DNA of 32,533 nucleotides from a virus: the IMG/VR virus record IMGVR_UViG_3300005529_001093, positions 1 to 32,533 of that record; one strand, 5' to 3'. Numbering within the stretch: position 1 is the stretch's first letter; every line of letters begins with the position of its first letter. Shown piece after piece: positions 6,104 through 15,060 of this stretch. The notes below the pieces were generated by a model, which saw only the letters and a list, made by a program, of their open reading frames with translations, was not told where the DNA came from and did no database searches. The translations under genes were made by a program, and so were the position numbers.

Positions 6104-9100
6104 TCAGAGCGTGGCGGGAGCGGGCCAGCCGCGGCCGACGGTTGCGGAGATCTGATAGACCCTCACCGCAACCGAGGACTGCGCCGATCCGAAGTCAGCC
6201 GTTTGCTGCGCGGCGGTGTAGGTCGCAGCCGGCGACGTGGCCGAAAGGGTGCGGACCGCATCGGAGCCGTCGAGGATATCGACTTCGTAGCGTTCGCTTT
6301 CTTCGTTGAGCGGAACATCGGTTCCGTCGGACCACACACCGCCGAAGCGCGTGCGCCGAACCCAGGCGATCGAAAGGTCGCCCGCGCCGTTGCGGATGCC
6401 GGCGACATGCACCGGCGACCACGGCATCAGGCCCACACACCGCGCGGTGAACGTTTCCTGCTGCCAGGCCACGTCGGACGGATCGAGGCTACTTGGTCCC
6501 CATTTGTAGAAGCGAGCCACTCCACGTTCCGCGAGCGCGGCATGAATCTGTGCGACGGCCGCGTCAAGCACGACGACGCGTGCGCCGGCTGTGACCGGCG
6601 ATTGCATGGCGTGTTCGGTCCCGAGGCGACCGCGCAGCAGTTTGGTGAGATCGTAGACGCCTGCGCTGACGAGTGTCGCGGTGCAGTACTGGAGGATTTC
6701 CCAGTCGCCGGTGGCGTTCTTGATCATGAGGGCGTTTGCCCGGCCGGAGAGCACCGTGTCCTCGGGCACGCTTGCCAGCGCGCCCGAATAGAGCTGAACG
6801 CGTAGCGTATTGACTACGTCGTAGTAGTCCGTCGGTCCCGAATAGAAGTCGAAGAGCGTTTCGCCGATTGCCGCCCTGATGGGCAGGACAGTATCGATGG
6901 CGAAGCTGTCGCCGGTCGGGCTGTCCAGGAGCGTGACGCCGGCAAACGGCGCGGCCGAGACGCCCACATAGGGCGCGTAGGCGACATCGCTGTCGCCTAG
7001 CATCGGAACATCCATGAGTTCCAGGATGGCGCGGCCGTAGACCGGCGGTGGATTGAACACAGGGGTCGTGTCTCCCGGAAGCGGTGGCGCGTAGATGGCG
7101 CCCTCCGACCGTTGCCCTTCCATCGATCGCGCCCAGGCGTCGTTGATCCTCGTGAGGCGGAACTCGCGAGCCCGCCCGTCGATGACGAGGTTGATCACGT
7201 CGCTGGCGTCGAGGGCGATCTGATCAGGCGGCAATCCGTGCTTCGAAGTCTCCCTGCCGATCCAGGCCTCGGCAAGAGCCCGGTCCGCGATGGCCTGTGC
7301 CTGAATCTCGTCCATGACGAGCGGGACGGTCACGTCCGTCTTGCGCTCCGAATAGCCAGCGATACGGCTCGCCGAGACGGTCCCCGACTCATAGTTGCCG
7401 CTTCCGTCGATGAACGTCACCGAGACGATGTCCGGCAGGTCGGTTTCCTGAGCGCGCGTGAGCGTGACGATGTCGCCCTGCTCGGACAGGACGCAATCGT
7501 CGGGATCGAATGTGCCGACGGCGGCGCGCCCGCGAGGCAGGAAGCGGATCAGGCCCTCGCTCTCGACCGCATCGAACGCGAAGGCGTTCATCAGCAGCTC
7601 GATCTCCGCGCGCGGGCTCATCGGCCGGTCGCGGACATAGCCGACCACGATCCCGGCGAGGGCCGTCACGTCGTATTCGATGAACCCGACGCGCTTGCAG
7701 CGCTCCGCCACCAGCGCGGCCAAATCGGCGAGCCCGACCTTGCCGTTGAGCCAATGCCCAAGCGGCCAGAGGTCGCCGTCACCCCATGCGTCGGTGCGGG
7801 ACGGCCATGCCGGGTAGGGCCGAGCGTCAAATGTCCACACCGCAACAAGTCCGATCATTGGGCCGCCGTAAACCGAGGATGTCGGATTGTTGGCGCCCCA
7901 ATAGGAGAGCATCGCCTCGATGCCGCGGCGCTGGATCAGGTCATCGCGCGTGCCCCGCGAATGGTAGGGCAGCAGGCTTTCCGACGACTTTGGATCAAAG
8001 AAGACATTCGGCTGATTGGTCCCCTTGTCGACCGACGGGATGCCGAATTCGGTGAAGCGGATCGGCTTCGACTGCGCCACCCAGCCTGTGGGCGATCCGC
8101 TCTGGACGCCGCCGGGCCGGTTGTAGTGCTGATTGAGCCACCAGTTGCGAAAATCCTTGGCGCGGAACACCCACGGCTTTCCGTAGGCGCCGTCCGTGAT
8201 CGCTGTGCGAGCCTGCGTGTCGCGTGCGTTTGCGTCGGCATAGTACCAATCGTAGTCCTCGCCGCCTTCAACGTTTCCGCGGAGGTAGCCTAGATCGTAA
8301 ATCGAAGCGGCGCCGGCGAGGGCATCGAGGTGCGCATTGCCGTCCCGCCAATCGGAGAGCGGCACGTAAAGATCGACGCCGACGAAATCGACGTTGCCGT
8401 CTGACCACAGCGGATCGAGGTGAAAGAACAGGTCGCCGGTGCCGTCGCCCGGATTGTAGTTGTTGTATTCCGACCAATCCGCCGCGTAGCCGACCTTCAC
8501 GCCGCTGCCTAGGATCGACTTCACGTCTGCGGCGAGCGTCTTCATCCTCGCCACGGCCGGAAAGTTGGTTGCGCTGTCGCGAACCGTCGTCAGCCCCCTG
8601 AGCTCGGACCCGATCAGGAAGGCGTCCACTGCGCCGGAGTCGACCGAATTGATCGCGGCGCAGAGCTTCGCGTAGTGCAGGATGAAGCGGCGGAAGCTCC
8701 ATTCGCTCGGCCCCGAATAGTTCGTCGTGACTTCGTTTGTGCTGCCGTTCACCGAGACGGTGATGTTGGAAGCGGCAACTGCTCCAAAGAACGAGTTGAT
8801 CTGCGTGGTGGCCCCGGAAGTCTTGTCGACCGTTCCGGGCCGCCCTGGCGCCGGCGAGCAGGTGATGCGCCCGCGCCAGGGATAGATCGGCTGACCTGCG
8901 CTTCCGGTCCACGGATCGGTCAGGGCGTTGCCTGCGGCGATGTCCATGAACACGAAGGGATAGAAAATGACCGAGTGACCGCGCGCCTTCAGGTCGCGAA
9001 TCGCCCGCACGACCGAATCGTCTGACGGAGTGCCACCATAGGCCGGGCGGCCATCGACGGTGCTGACCACCAACGCGGCGCCGCGCGTGAGCGTGTGCAC

Positions 9101-10030
9101 CTTCCAGGAGTTCGGCGTGGTCGTCTTTGCCGAGACTTCGACCTTCGGCCGGATCGTGCAGGTTCCGGCGCGTAGATCGTCGCCGAACCATCCCACGACC
9201 AGCAGAACGGTGCCGGTGTTCGGAATCGATGCTTCGAGATCATCGAGAGCGACGTTCCAGTCTGCCGTGTCTTGCCCCGCGAATTGGTTTTCTGGCGTCG
9301 TCGCCCCACCGCCGAGATCGCGTGTGTGGACTATGGTGTCGTAGACGCGCTCGCCGGCGCCCGGGATCAAGGTAATCGCCTGGATGATATCCTCGAGCCC
9401 CGATCCATCCGAAGGCGAAACGCGGCGGAACACCTCGAACATGAGCTGCGGCAGACGGTTGCCGAACTGCGTGATCTGGAGGTTGTCGAAGACAACGTAG
9501 GCCGTGCCGCGATAGGCCGGCGTGTTATCCGTGCCTTCGATTCCCTCGATCAGCGAATCTGGCGACTGCCCGGCGGCGCCGCGATGCAGGCGCATCGTGA
9601 CGCCGGTCATGTCGAGTTGCTTGCCGTCGGCCCAGACTCTGCCGACCCTATCGATCACGCCCTCGCAGAGCCCGACAGCGAAATTCGCATAATAGGTGTA
9701 GGTGGTCGTTTCGACCGTGGAGCCACCGCCACCCTTGCCGCCGCCGCTCGATTCGTTCTTGGCGACTTCCTTGAACTTGGTCGCCCAGATGATTTGACCC
9801 GCGAGCCTCGTTCGGCCGGCGATCTCCGGGATCGGCGCGCCCTCGGTCGAGGCCTGCACCTGCAGATTGTCGAGACGCGGACCTTCCTGCTTCTGCGGTC
9901 CGGGACCGAACAGACGTGCATCGATGTAGCTTCCGGCGACGGTCGCAGCCGCGGTCGCCACGGCCGTTATCCACGCAGCGGCGCCCTGCGTCAGGGCCGT
10001 GGCCGCGACGGTCAGAACGAGGGTCGCCAT
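6104..10030 (-). CDS. Tail tip/host-specificity protein with GTA TIM-barrel domain (RcGTA gp15-like)
   Basis: A 1308-aa protein, close to the length of RcGTA gp15 (about 1300 aa). It opens with an Ala-rich hydrophobic stretch (residues 1-40), then an LQVQASTEGAPIPEIAGR-type segment typical of central tail hub/fibre proteins. The middle part (about 340-770) matches the GTA TIM-barrel-like domain, with a start near VRAIRDLKARGHSVIFYPF, a VGVDLYVPLSDW strand and a WTFDARPYPAWP segment. About 800-980 fits the Phage-tail_3 domain. The C-terminus is Ig-like and beta-rich. It should sit at the tail tip and contact the cell surface; in RcGTA the orthologue is a structural part of the megatron. It lies 5 nt after the NlpC/P60 gene. 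Confidence 0.9.
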   Translation of the reverse strand: MATLVLTVAATALTQGAAAWITAVATAAATVAGSYIDARLFGPGPQKQEGPRLDNLQVQASTEGAPIPEIAGRTRLAGQIIWATKFKEVAKNESSGGGKGGGGSTVETTTYTYYANFAVGLCEGVIDRVGRVWADGKQLDMTGVTMRLHRGAAGQSPDSLIEGIEGTDNTPAYRGTAYVVFDNLQITQFGNRLPQLMFEVFRRVSPSDGSGLEDIIQAITLIPGAGERVYDTIVHTRDLGGGATTPENQFAGQDTADWNVALDDLEASIPNTGTVLLVVGWFGDDLRAGTCTIRPKVEVSAKTTTPNSWKVHTLTRGAALVVSTVDGRPAYGGTPSDDSVVRAIRDLKARGHSVIFYPFVFMDIAAGNALTDPWTGSAGQPIYPWRGRITCSPAPGRPGTVDKTSGATTQINSFFGAVAASNITVSVNGSTNEVTTNYSGPSEWSFRRFILHYAKLCAAINSVDSGAVDAFLIGSELRGLTTVRDSATNFPAVARMKTLAADVKSILGSGVKVGYAADWSEYNNYNPGDGTGDLFFHLDPLWSDGNVDFVGVDLYVPLSDWRDGNAHLDALAGAASIYDLGYLRGNVEGGEDYDWYYADANARDTQARTAITDGAYGKPWVFRAKDFRNWWLNQHYNRPGGVQSGSPTGWVAQSKPIRFTEFGIPSVDKGTNQPNVFFDPKSSESLLPYHSRGTRDDLIQRRGIEAMLSYWGANNPTSSVYGGPMIGLVAVWTFDARPYPAWPSRTDAWGDGDLWPLGHWLNGKVGLADLAALVAERCKRVGFIEYDVTALAGIVVGYVRDRPMSPRAEIELLMNAFAFDAVESEGLIRFLPRGRAAVGTFDPDDCVLSEQGDIVTLTRAQETDLPDIVSVTFIDGSGNYESGTVSASRIAGYSERKTDVTVPLVMDEIQAQAIADRALAEAWIGRETSKHGLPPDQIALDASDVINLVIDGRAREFRLTRINDAWARSMEGQRSEGAIYAPPLPGDTTPVFNPPPVYGRAILELMDVPMLGDSDVAYAPYVGVSAAPFAGVTLLDSPTGDSFAIDTVLPIRAAIGETLFDFYSGPTDYYDVVNTLRVQLYSGALASVPEDTVLSGRANALMIKNATGDWEILQYCTATLVSAGVYDLTKLLRGRLGTEHAMQSPVTAGARVVVLDAAVAQIHAALAERGVARFYKWGPSSLDPSDVAWQQETFTARCVGLMPWSPVHVAGIRNGAGDLSIAWVRRTRFGGVWSDGTDVPLNEESERYEVDILDGSDAVRTLSATSPAATYTAAQQTADFGSAQSSVAVRVYQISATVGRGWPAPATL

Positions 10031-10035
10031 GGAGA

Positions 10036-10476
10036 TCAGTCCGCGAGATCAGGAAACGAGAACGCGAAGCGCAGGCGGCGGCGCGATCCGCCTCCGGTCC
10101 AAAGCGAAACCTCGGCGACCGGATGGGCTTCGATCGAATGCACCATGCGGCCGGGCGCGGTCAGAAAAGCGCAGTGCTTGGCCGGCGAGTGGTCCTTCAT
10201 CGCGAAGAGCAGCACGTCGCCGTGCCGGATATCGCCGATCGCGACCGGAATCATGTGCCTACCGGCCGCTTCCGCGAGCGTCTCGCGGCCGATCGCCTCC
10301 GCCCAGTCGCGCGTATAGGGCGGCGGCTGTTCGGGTTCTTCGCCGTAGATCGCCCGCCAGACGCCGCGCACAAGCCCGAGGCAATCGCAGCCGACACCTT
10401 TGAGCGACGCCTGATGCACATAGGACGTGCCGATCCAGGAGCGCGCTTCGGCGACGATGTCCGCTCGGCTAACCAT
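10036..10476 (-). CDS. NlpC/P60 tail-associated peptidoglycan peptidase (RcGTA gp14-like)
   Basis: A 146-aa protein of the phage NlpC/P60 family. The catalytic Cys is C32 in GVGCDCLGLVRGVWR; candidate His residues are H101 (KHCAFL) and H113 (MVHSIEAH). The frame is open upstream to 10560, but ATG 10476 is preferred: it has GGTGGA about 7 nt upstream, overlaps the DUF2163 stop by only 8 nt, and gives the usual family length. The enzyme likely cuts cell-wall peptides during DNA entry or helps assemble the tail tip. It is the third gene of the RcGTA-like tail-tip series. Confidence 0.88.
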   Translation of the reverse strand: MVSRADIVAEARSWIGTSYVHQASLKGVGCDCLGLVRGVWRAIYGEEPEQPPPYTRDWAEAIGRETLAEAAGRHMIPVAIGDIRHGDVLLFAMKDHSPAKHCAFLTAPGRMVHSIEAHPVAEVSLWTGGGSRRRLRFAFSFPDLAD

Positions 10477-11359
10477 TGAGCGATCCACCGTCGTTGCCAT
10501 CGCCCTGCTTGGCATAGGACAGCGCGAAATCGTTGCCCGGCATGTGCGGAAATCCGCCAAAGTTGATGACGTTGGAGAAGCGGTCGCGGCAAGTCGCCAA
10601 GGTCTTGTCGCAACCAGCAGTGATCGAGAACGTGTCGCCCACCTGAATCGGCCGTGGCATCGGCAAGAACAGCGATAGCCGCGAGTTCGGGCTGCCCTGC
10701 GAATGCGCCTTCACCTCGATCGCGACACCGGCGTTGTCACCGGTCGCCCACACGATCTTTCCGCGGCTGAAGATGCCCGAGGCGAACGAACCGATGCCGC
10801 TCGCGGTGAAATCGAAATTGCTGATGACACTCGCGACCGTCCCGCTGCCGTGATGCGCGGACGCGCCAAGATCAATGCTGCAGCGCGTATCGCCAAGCTC
10901 CCAGGCGCAGGTGCGCTGGAAGACGCGGCCGGCGCTTTGGTCGAGGCGCGCGGCAAGCCCCCGAAGCTCTGCCGAGAACGCCGTTTCACTGCGCGTGACC
11001 TGGCCGAGGAAGCCGGATCGCAGGACGACGCGCTGCGACACGTCCTGCCAGTTCACCCGCATGATCGCGACCGACGCGTCGTCATAAAGTCCGGCGTTGA
11101 GGTCATCCTCGGTGATCGCGGCCGACGAGAGCGCGCCGTCCACGTCGAGGTTCGACACGCCAAGCCCGAGCTGATCTTCGATCGCGGTCGCGGTGAAGCC
11201 GCTCGCCGCCTTGTAGGTCGTGCCGTCGATCACGAGGTCGCGATCATGATCGGTAAAGCCCAGGACCGCACTGTCCTTCCGCTCGACGCGCCAACAATGG
11301 CAAAGGGTCGTGACTCCACCGCCAAGATGCGCGGCGAGGCCGGCGTCGAGCGTCTTCAT
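10469..11359 (-). CDS. DUF2163 tail-tip hub protein (RcGTA gp13-like)
   Basis: A 296-aa protein of the DUF2163/phage_BR0599 type. Hallmarks are the N-terminal HLGGGVTTLCHCWRVERKD and LGFTDHDRDLVIDG segments, and the C-terminal GDTFSITAGCDKTLATCRDRF motif with its paired cysteines, followed by FGGFPHMPGND. In RcGTA the equivalent protein is a baseplate hub component holding an iron-sulfur cluster through conserved cysteines; that this copy does so is inference from C-rich motif conservation. Its ATG overlaps the DUF2460 stop (ATGA), so the genes are coupled. Confidence 0.9.
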   Translation of the reverse strand: MKTLDAGLAAHLGGGVTTLCHCWRVERKDSAVLGFTDHDRDLVIDGTTYKAASGFTATAIEDQLGLGVSNLDVDGALSSAAITEDDLNAGLYDDASVAIMRVNWQDVSQRVVLRSGFLGQVTRSETAFSAELRGLAARLDQSAGRVFQRTCAWELGDTRCSIDLGASAHHGSGTVASVISNFDFTASGIGSFASGIFSRGKIVWATGDNAGVAIEVKAHSQGSPNSRLSLFLPMPRPIQVGDTFSITAGCDKTLATCRDRFSNVINFGGFPHMPGNDFALSYAKQGDGNDGGSLNG

Positions 11360-11946
11360 TCGTTGACCTCAGTGAGATTGATCTGCGGGACGATCTGCTG
11401 ATCCCAGGCGTTTGCCTGGACGGGAAGCTTGTCGGTATCGAAGCGCACGGGCACGTCGAAATCGAACGTCGCAGTCGGCGCCGATCCCGGCGCGCTCCCA
11501 AAAGTTACCAAGCCTGTCAGATAGTCGATGCCGGACGGTGTGACCGGCGATCCGCCGATTTTGATCGCAACGGTTCCCAGAACCGGCTTCGTGACCGTGC
11601 GGACGTGTTCGTATCCGCCGATATTGTACCGCTTGACGAGTTGCCAGACCGTGGGTGTCACCTGAACCATCGCCACGCCGGCCGCGCCGTAGTCGCTCCA
11701 ATCCTTGAAGCGGAACGAGTAGCCGCGTCCCTTCACGATGTAGAAATGGGCGATGACCGCCTGCATTTCGGCGCGGGTGCGGATGCCGGTCGAGATGTTC
11801 CATTCGCCGCGCGCGTTCGCCCATTGGATGTTGCGGCGCTCCGATCCCGATCCCAGCGTCACCACGTTGGTCGAAAAGCCGGGTCCGCCGGTCGCGCCGC
11901 GTGCCACCGCGTCCGGAAAGGAAATGTCGAGGAAGGGCTGCGGCAT
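11356..11946 (-). CDS. DUF2460 distal tail protein (RcGTA gp12-like)
   Basis: A 196-aa DUF2460 protein: N-terminal FLDISFPDAVARGATGGPGF, central RNIQWANARGEWNISTGIRT, and KGRGYSFRFKDWSDY, all family signatures. In RcGTA and related siphophages this is the distal tail protein ring joining tube and tip. It starts 3 nt after the tape-measure stop on the minus strand and ends in an ATGA overlap with the DUF2163 gene. Length is as expected for the family. Confidence 0.92.
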   Translation of the reverse strand: MPQPFLDISFPDAVARGATGGPGFSTNVVTLGSGSERRNIQWANARGEWNISTGIRTRAEMQAVIAHFYIVKGRGYSFRFKDWSDYGAAGVAMVQVTPTVWQLVKRYNIGGYEHVRTVTKPVLGTVAIKIGGSPVTPSGIDYLTGLVTFGSAPGSAPTATFDFDVPVRFDTDKLPVQANAWDQQIVPQINLTEVNE

Positions 11947-11949
11947 GGT

Positions 11950-14900
11950 TTATCTCCCGCGCATCCCGATCTGCACGGCGCGTGAGAGGTCGGCCGCGAG
12001 TTGAGTCCGGCTTGCCTGAAACGCTGACGGGCTGGGCGTCTGGATCGTGACGTAGACGTTTGGTTGGGCGCCGCGGTCGCCACGGTTGTAGCGCCGCGTT
12101 TCCTCCCGGTTGAGCACGCGCTCGCCGCGTTGGAGGATTGCCGGCACCTCGTCGGGCGAAAGGAACGCACCGTCATGCAGACGCGGCGCGAAATGGAACA
12201 AGGCTATCGGCACCGCGCGCGTGGCTGAGAGTTGCTCGGCCATGCCGCCGGCGTGCCCGACGCCGAAGCCTTTCATGATCGACCCGATGATGCCCCCGAC
12301 CGAGGACATGGTTGGTAGGTTGGAGCCGAAGAGAAGGTTCTTCAGCGGGTTCAGCAGGGCGAGCTTGATCAGTTCCTTGTTGATGTCGAGGATCGCCGCG
12401 CGTCCGGCGTCGGCCCATGACTCCCAATCGGTCTTTCCTTCCGCGATCAAATCGGCGAAGTGTCCGAACACGGTATCGGTTAGGCCGACGAGCTCTTGCG
12501 TCGATGACCGCGCCAGCGAAAGCGACTGGTTCAGCCGCTCGATCGCGCCGGCATTGGCGATGACGACCTGCGCTTCCTTGGACCCGAGATCGATGCCCTG
12601 CTGGATAAGCTGCTGCTTGGCCTGAAGCTGCGCGATCTCGATCGCGGCCAGGGACTCGTTCGTGCCGGCGAGTTCGATCTGCCTCTGCAGAAGCGTAATC
12701 TGGTTCGTCTGCGTCTCGATCTGGCCAAGAGCGGCGTTGCGCGCCTCCTCGGCATTCAGCAGGCCGTAGGCGCCGCGCAGGGCGTCGATAACGCGGGTCA
12801 GCGTCGTCTTCGCATCGCCTTCCGCGAGTGACTGCGCCACGAGCAGCGGGCGAAGCGCCTGCTCAACCTGCATCTGGCGCCGGGCCTGCTCGATAGTGAT
12901 CGCGCCTGACGCGATGGCGTCGTTGAGGCGCTTCTGCGCGGCGGCTTGAGCACCCAGATCATCGGCCGATTTAGCGGACTGCGCGGCGGTCTGCGCGATC
13001 TCTTCGGCGAGGATCTGCCGCATACGTGTCTCGACATCGACGCCGTTGCGGATCGCCTCGGTGAGCGCCTTTTGTCTCGCCTCAGCTTCCTGCGCCGCGG
13101 CGGCGCCCTTGAGATAGGCGTTCGCCACTTCGAGCGAAGCCCGCGCATTCACGGTGAGCGTGAGCGACTGCTCGGCAATCGCGTGCGTCGCCTCGGCGCG
13201 CGCCTTCGTTCCGGCCCGCGTGATCTCCGCTTCGGCCGTTGCTGTCGTGACAACCTGCCCCGACAGCTCGATGCGGCGCCGTTCCTCCGCAATGGCGGCT
13301 CGCTGCGCCGGCGTCTTGGCTTCAAGCGCCTGGATTTCAAGCTCGTCCAGCCGGCGGGCCTTCTCGGCGGGAGCGAGCCAGGTCTGAACGGCCCGCGTCA
13401 CCGCGTCATAGGCGGCTTCGACCTGCGCGAGGTCCGTCACCTTCTGCCTGGCCAGCGGATCGGTCAGGGCAGTCGCCAGACTGGCCTGTTGCTGCCGCAA
13501 TGCCTGGAGATCGTTGAAGCCCGGCGTGGCGCTCCGGGCGATGTCGCCCGCCAACACGGAGGTGCGGGCTGCGAGGGCGTCCGCCTTCGCTTGATCGGCA
13601 CGCCGTTGGAGCTCGTCGAGCTGTCGCCTGACATTGGCGATGTCGGCGTCGATATCCGAAAGTGGACGCTCGAAGAGATACCGCGCGCCCCACGGGCCGG
13701 TGACCCTGGCGCGCTCCTGCTGCAAATCCTCCAGCCTCTGCTGGAGCGTCGGATCGGTGGCGCGATCGATCGCGCGGCCGATGGCATCCACCGCGTTCGA
13801 CGCGGTGCGCGTCACGAAATCCCAGGCCTGGCCGAGCGCCGTCGTCGCCTCGGCGGCGTCAACAAGGGACGGCTTCAGGGTGTCGAACAGAACTCTTTGG
13901 GCGGCGGTGAGATCGTTCTGAGCCGCGAGCGTCTTGATAAGTTGTCGTGTCCGATCGTCGTAGCCGCCGACCTTGGCGTTGAGAACATCGACGCCCCGAG
14001 CCGGATCGGCGAAGGCGTCGGCGAGTTCCTTGGTCGCAGCCGCGATGTCCTGGCCGGTGGTTGCGGCGTAGTTCTTCGCCGCGGTAATCAAGTCGCCGAA
14101 TTGGTCGACGCCGATTCTGCCGGTGCGGAGGAACGCCACCTCCATGTCGCGGGCCGCCGCCACCGAAATGCGCCCGGCAGCCGAGGCGCTGTCGGCGATC
14201 CGATTAAGTTGGTCGACCGTGGAACCGGCGGCGCGCCCGACGCCGGCGGTGGCAACCTGAAGCTCCTTCTGCGCGGTGATGTAGCTGTAGTAGGCGTAAA
14301 GCGCCGTTCCACCGATCGCGGCGAGCCCGGCGACCAACAAGGTGGTGGGCGACACCAGCCCGAGGACGACGCGACCGAGTTCCTTTAGGACGCCGCCGAC
14401 GCCCATGCCCGACCCGGCGAAGACCTGCGCGATCTGGGTGCCCTGCTGCAACAGGACAGTGAGCGGCCGCTGCCCGCCAGCGAGGCCGACGACAACATCG
14501 TTCAGCTGGTAGCCGAGATTGACCACCTGGTAGCTCGCGAGGCGGGAGCCTTCGCCGACGCCCTTGAGCGCCTTCGCCGTGGCGTCGAAGCGGGTCCGCG
14601 CGAGCTGATGCGCTGCGGCTTGTTCCTGCGCCGAGATCGTTCCCGCCTTTGATAGCGCGTTCGCCTCGGCGATCTCGGTATTGAGCCTTGCCTGTGCGGC
14701 GCCGAGTGGGTCGATCTGTGCGCGCAGTGCCTTGGTACGCGCTTCAAGGTCTTCGGTGGCCTTCGCGGCGTCCTCGAACACCTTCGCGGATTCGCGGGCG
14801 GAGCTGGCACCGGACGTGCCAATCCCCATGAAGGCATTGAACTTGCGCTGCGCGTCGTCCGCGCTGGCCGCCTGCTTGGCTGCTTGGGCGAGACGCTGAA

Positions 14901-15060
14901 GGCGCTGCGTTTCGCGATCGGTGGCCACGCCAGCGGCGTCGATCGATGCGGCGGTCTTGCTGAACGCGTCCTGGCCGGCCTTGCCGACCTCATCGAACGC
15001 TCGCTTGACGTCATCCTTGCCCGTGACGCCGATGCGGATCGAGACGTTGCGGTCGGTCAA
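11950..15060 (-). CDS. Tail tape measure protein, TTG start
   Basis: A 1036-aa protein, mostly long Ala/Gln/Arg/Glu helices, with the prophage tail-length (PF06791-type) segment: SYQVVNLGYQLNDVVVGLAG and VLLQQGTQIAQVFAG at about 176-215, then a hydrophobic membrane-like stretch at about 231-261 (LVSPTTLLVAGLAAIGGTAL). The C-terminus has the usual tape-measure ending (HDGAFLSPDEVPAILQRGERVLNREE). It sets tail length and probably inserts into the host membrane on DNA entry; at about 0.15 nm per residue the tail would be near 150 nm (inference). The start is TTG at 15060, overlapping the chaperone stop as TTGA, which implies coupled translation. Confidence 0.92.
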   Translation of the reverse strand: MTDRNVSIRIGVTGKDDVKRAFDEVGKAGQDAFSKTAASIDAAGVATDRETQRLQRLAQAAKQAASADDAQRKFNAFMGIGTSGASSARESAKVFEDAAKATEDLEARTKALRAQIDPLGAAQARLNTEIAEANALSKAGTISAQEQAAAHQLARTRFDATAKALKGVGEGSRLASYQVVNLGYQLNDVVVGLAGGQRPLTVLLQQGTQIAQVFAGSGMGVGGVLKELGRVVLGLVSPTTLLVAGLAAIGGTALYAYYSYITAQKELQVATAGVGRAAGSTVDQLNRIADSASAAGRISVAAARDMEVAFLRTGRIGVDQFGDLITAAKNYAATTGQDIAAATKELADAFADPARGVDVLNAKVGGYDDRTRQLIKTLAAQNDLTAAQRVLFDTLKPSLVDAAEATTALGQAWDFVTRTASNAVDAIGRAIDRATDPTLQQRLEDLQQERARVTGPWGARYLFERPLSDIDADIANVRRQLDELQRRADQAKADALAARTSVLAGDIARSATPGFNDLQALRQQQASLATALTDPLARQKVTDLAQVEAAYDAVTRAVQTWLAPAEKARRLDELEIQALEAKTPAQRAAIAEERRRIELSGQVVTTATAEAEITRAGTKARAEATHAIAEQSLTLTVNARASLEVANAYLKGAAAAQEAEARQKALTEAIRNGVDVETRMRQILAEEIAQTAAQSAKSADDLGAQAAAQKRLNDAIASGAITIEQARRQMQVEQALRPLLVAQSLAEGDAKTTLTRVIDALRGAYGLLNAEEARNAALGQIETQTNQITLLQRQIELAGTNESLAAIEIAQLQAKQQLIQQGIDLGSKEAQVVIANAGAIERLNQSLSLARSSTQELVGLTDTVFGHFADLIAEGKTDWESWADAGRAAILDINKELIKLALLNPLKNLLFGSNLPTMSSVGGIIGSIMKGFGVGHAGGMAEQLSATRAVPIALFHFAPRLHDGAFLSPDEVPAILQRGERVLNREETRRYNRGDRGAQPNVYVTIQTPSPSAFQASRTQLAADLSRAVQIGMRGR

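Noticed and set aside
7112-8293. Plus-strand open frame of 393 codons opposite the tail-tip gene
   Set aside because: Antisense to the RcGTA gp15-like gene, no Shine-Dalgarno support and no domain.
12946-14388. Long plus-strand open frame (480 codons) opposite the tape measure
   Set aside because: It is antisense to a clear tape-measure gene; the product is Arg/Gly-rich without recognisable domains, as expected from the complement of GC-rich coding sequence.
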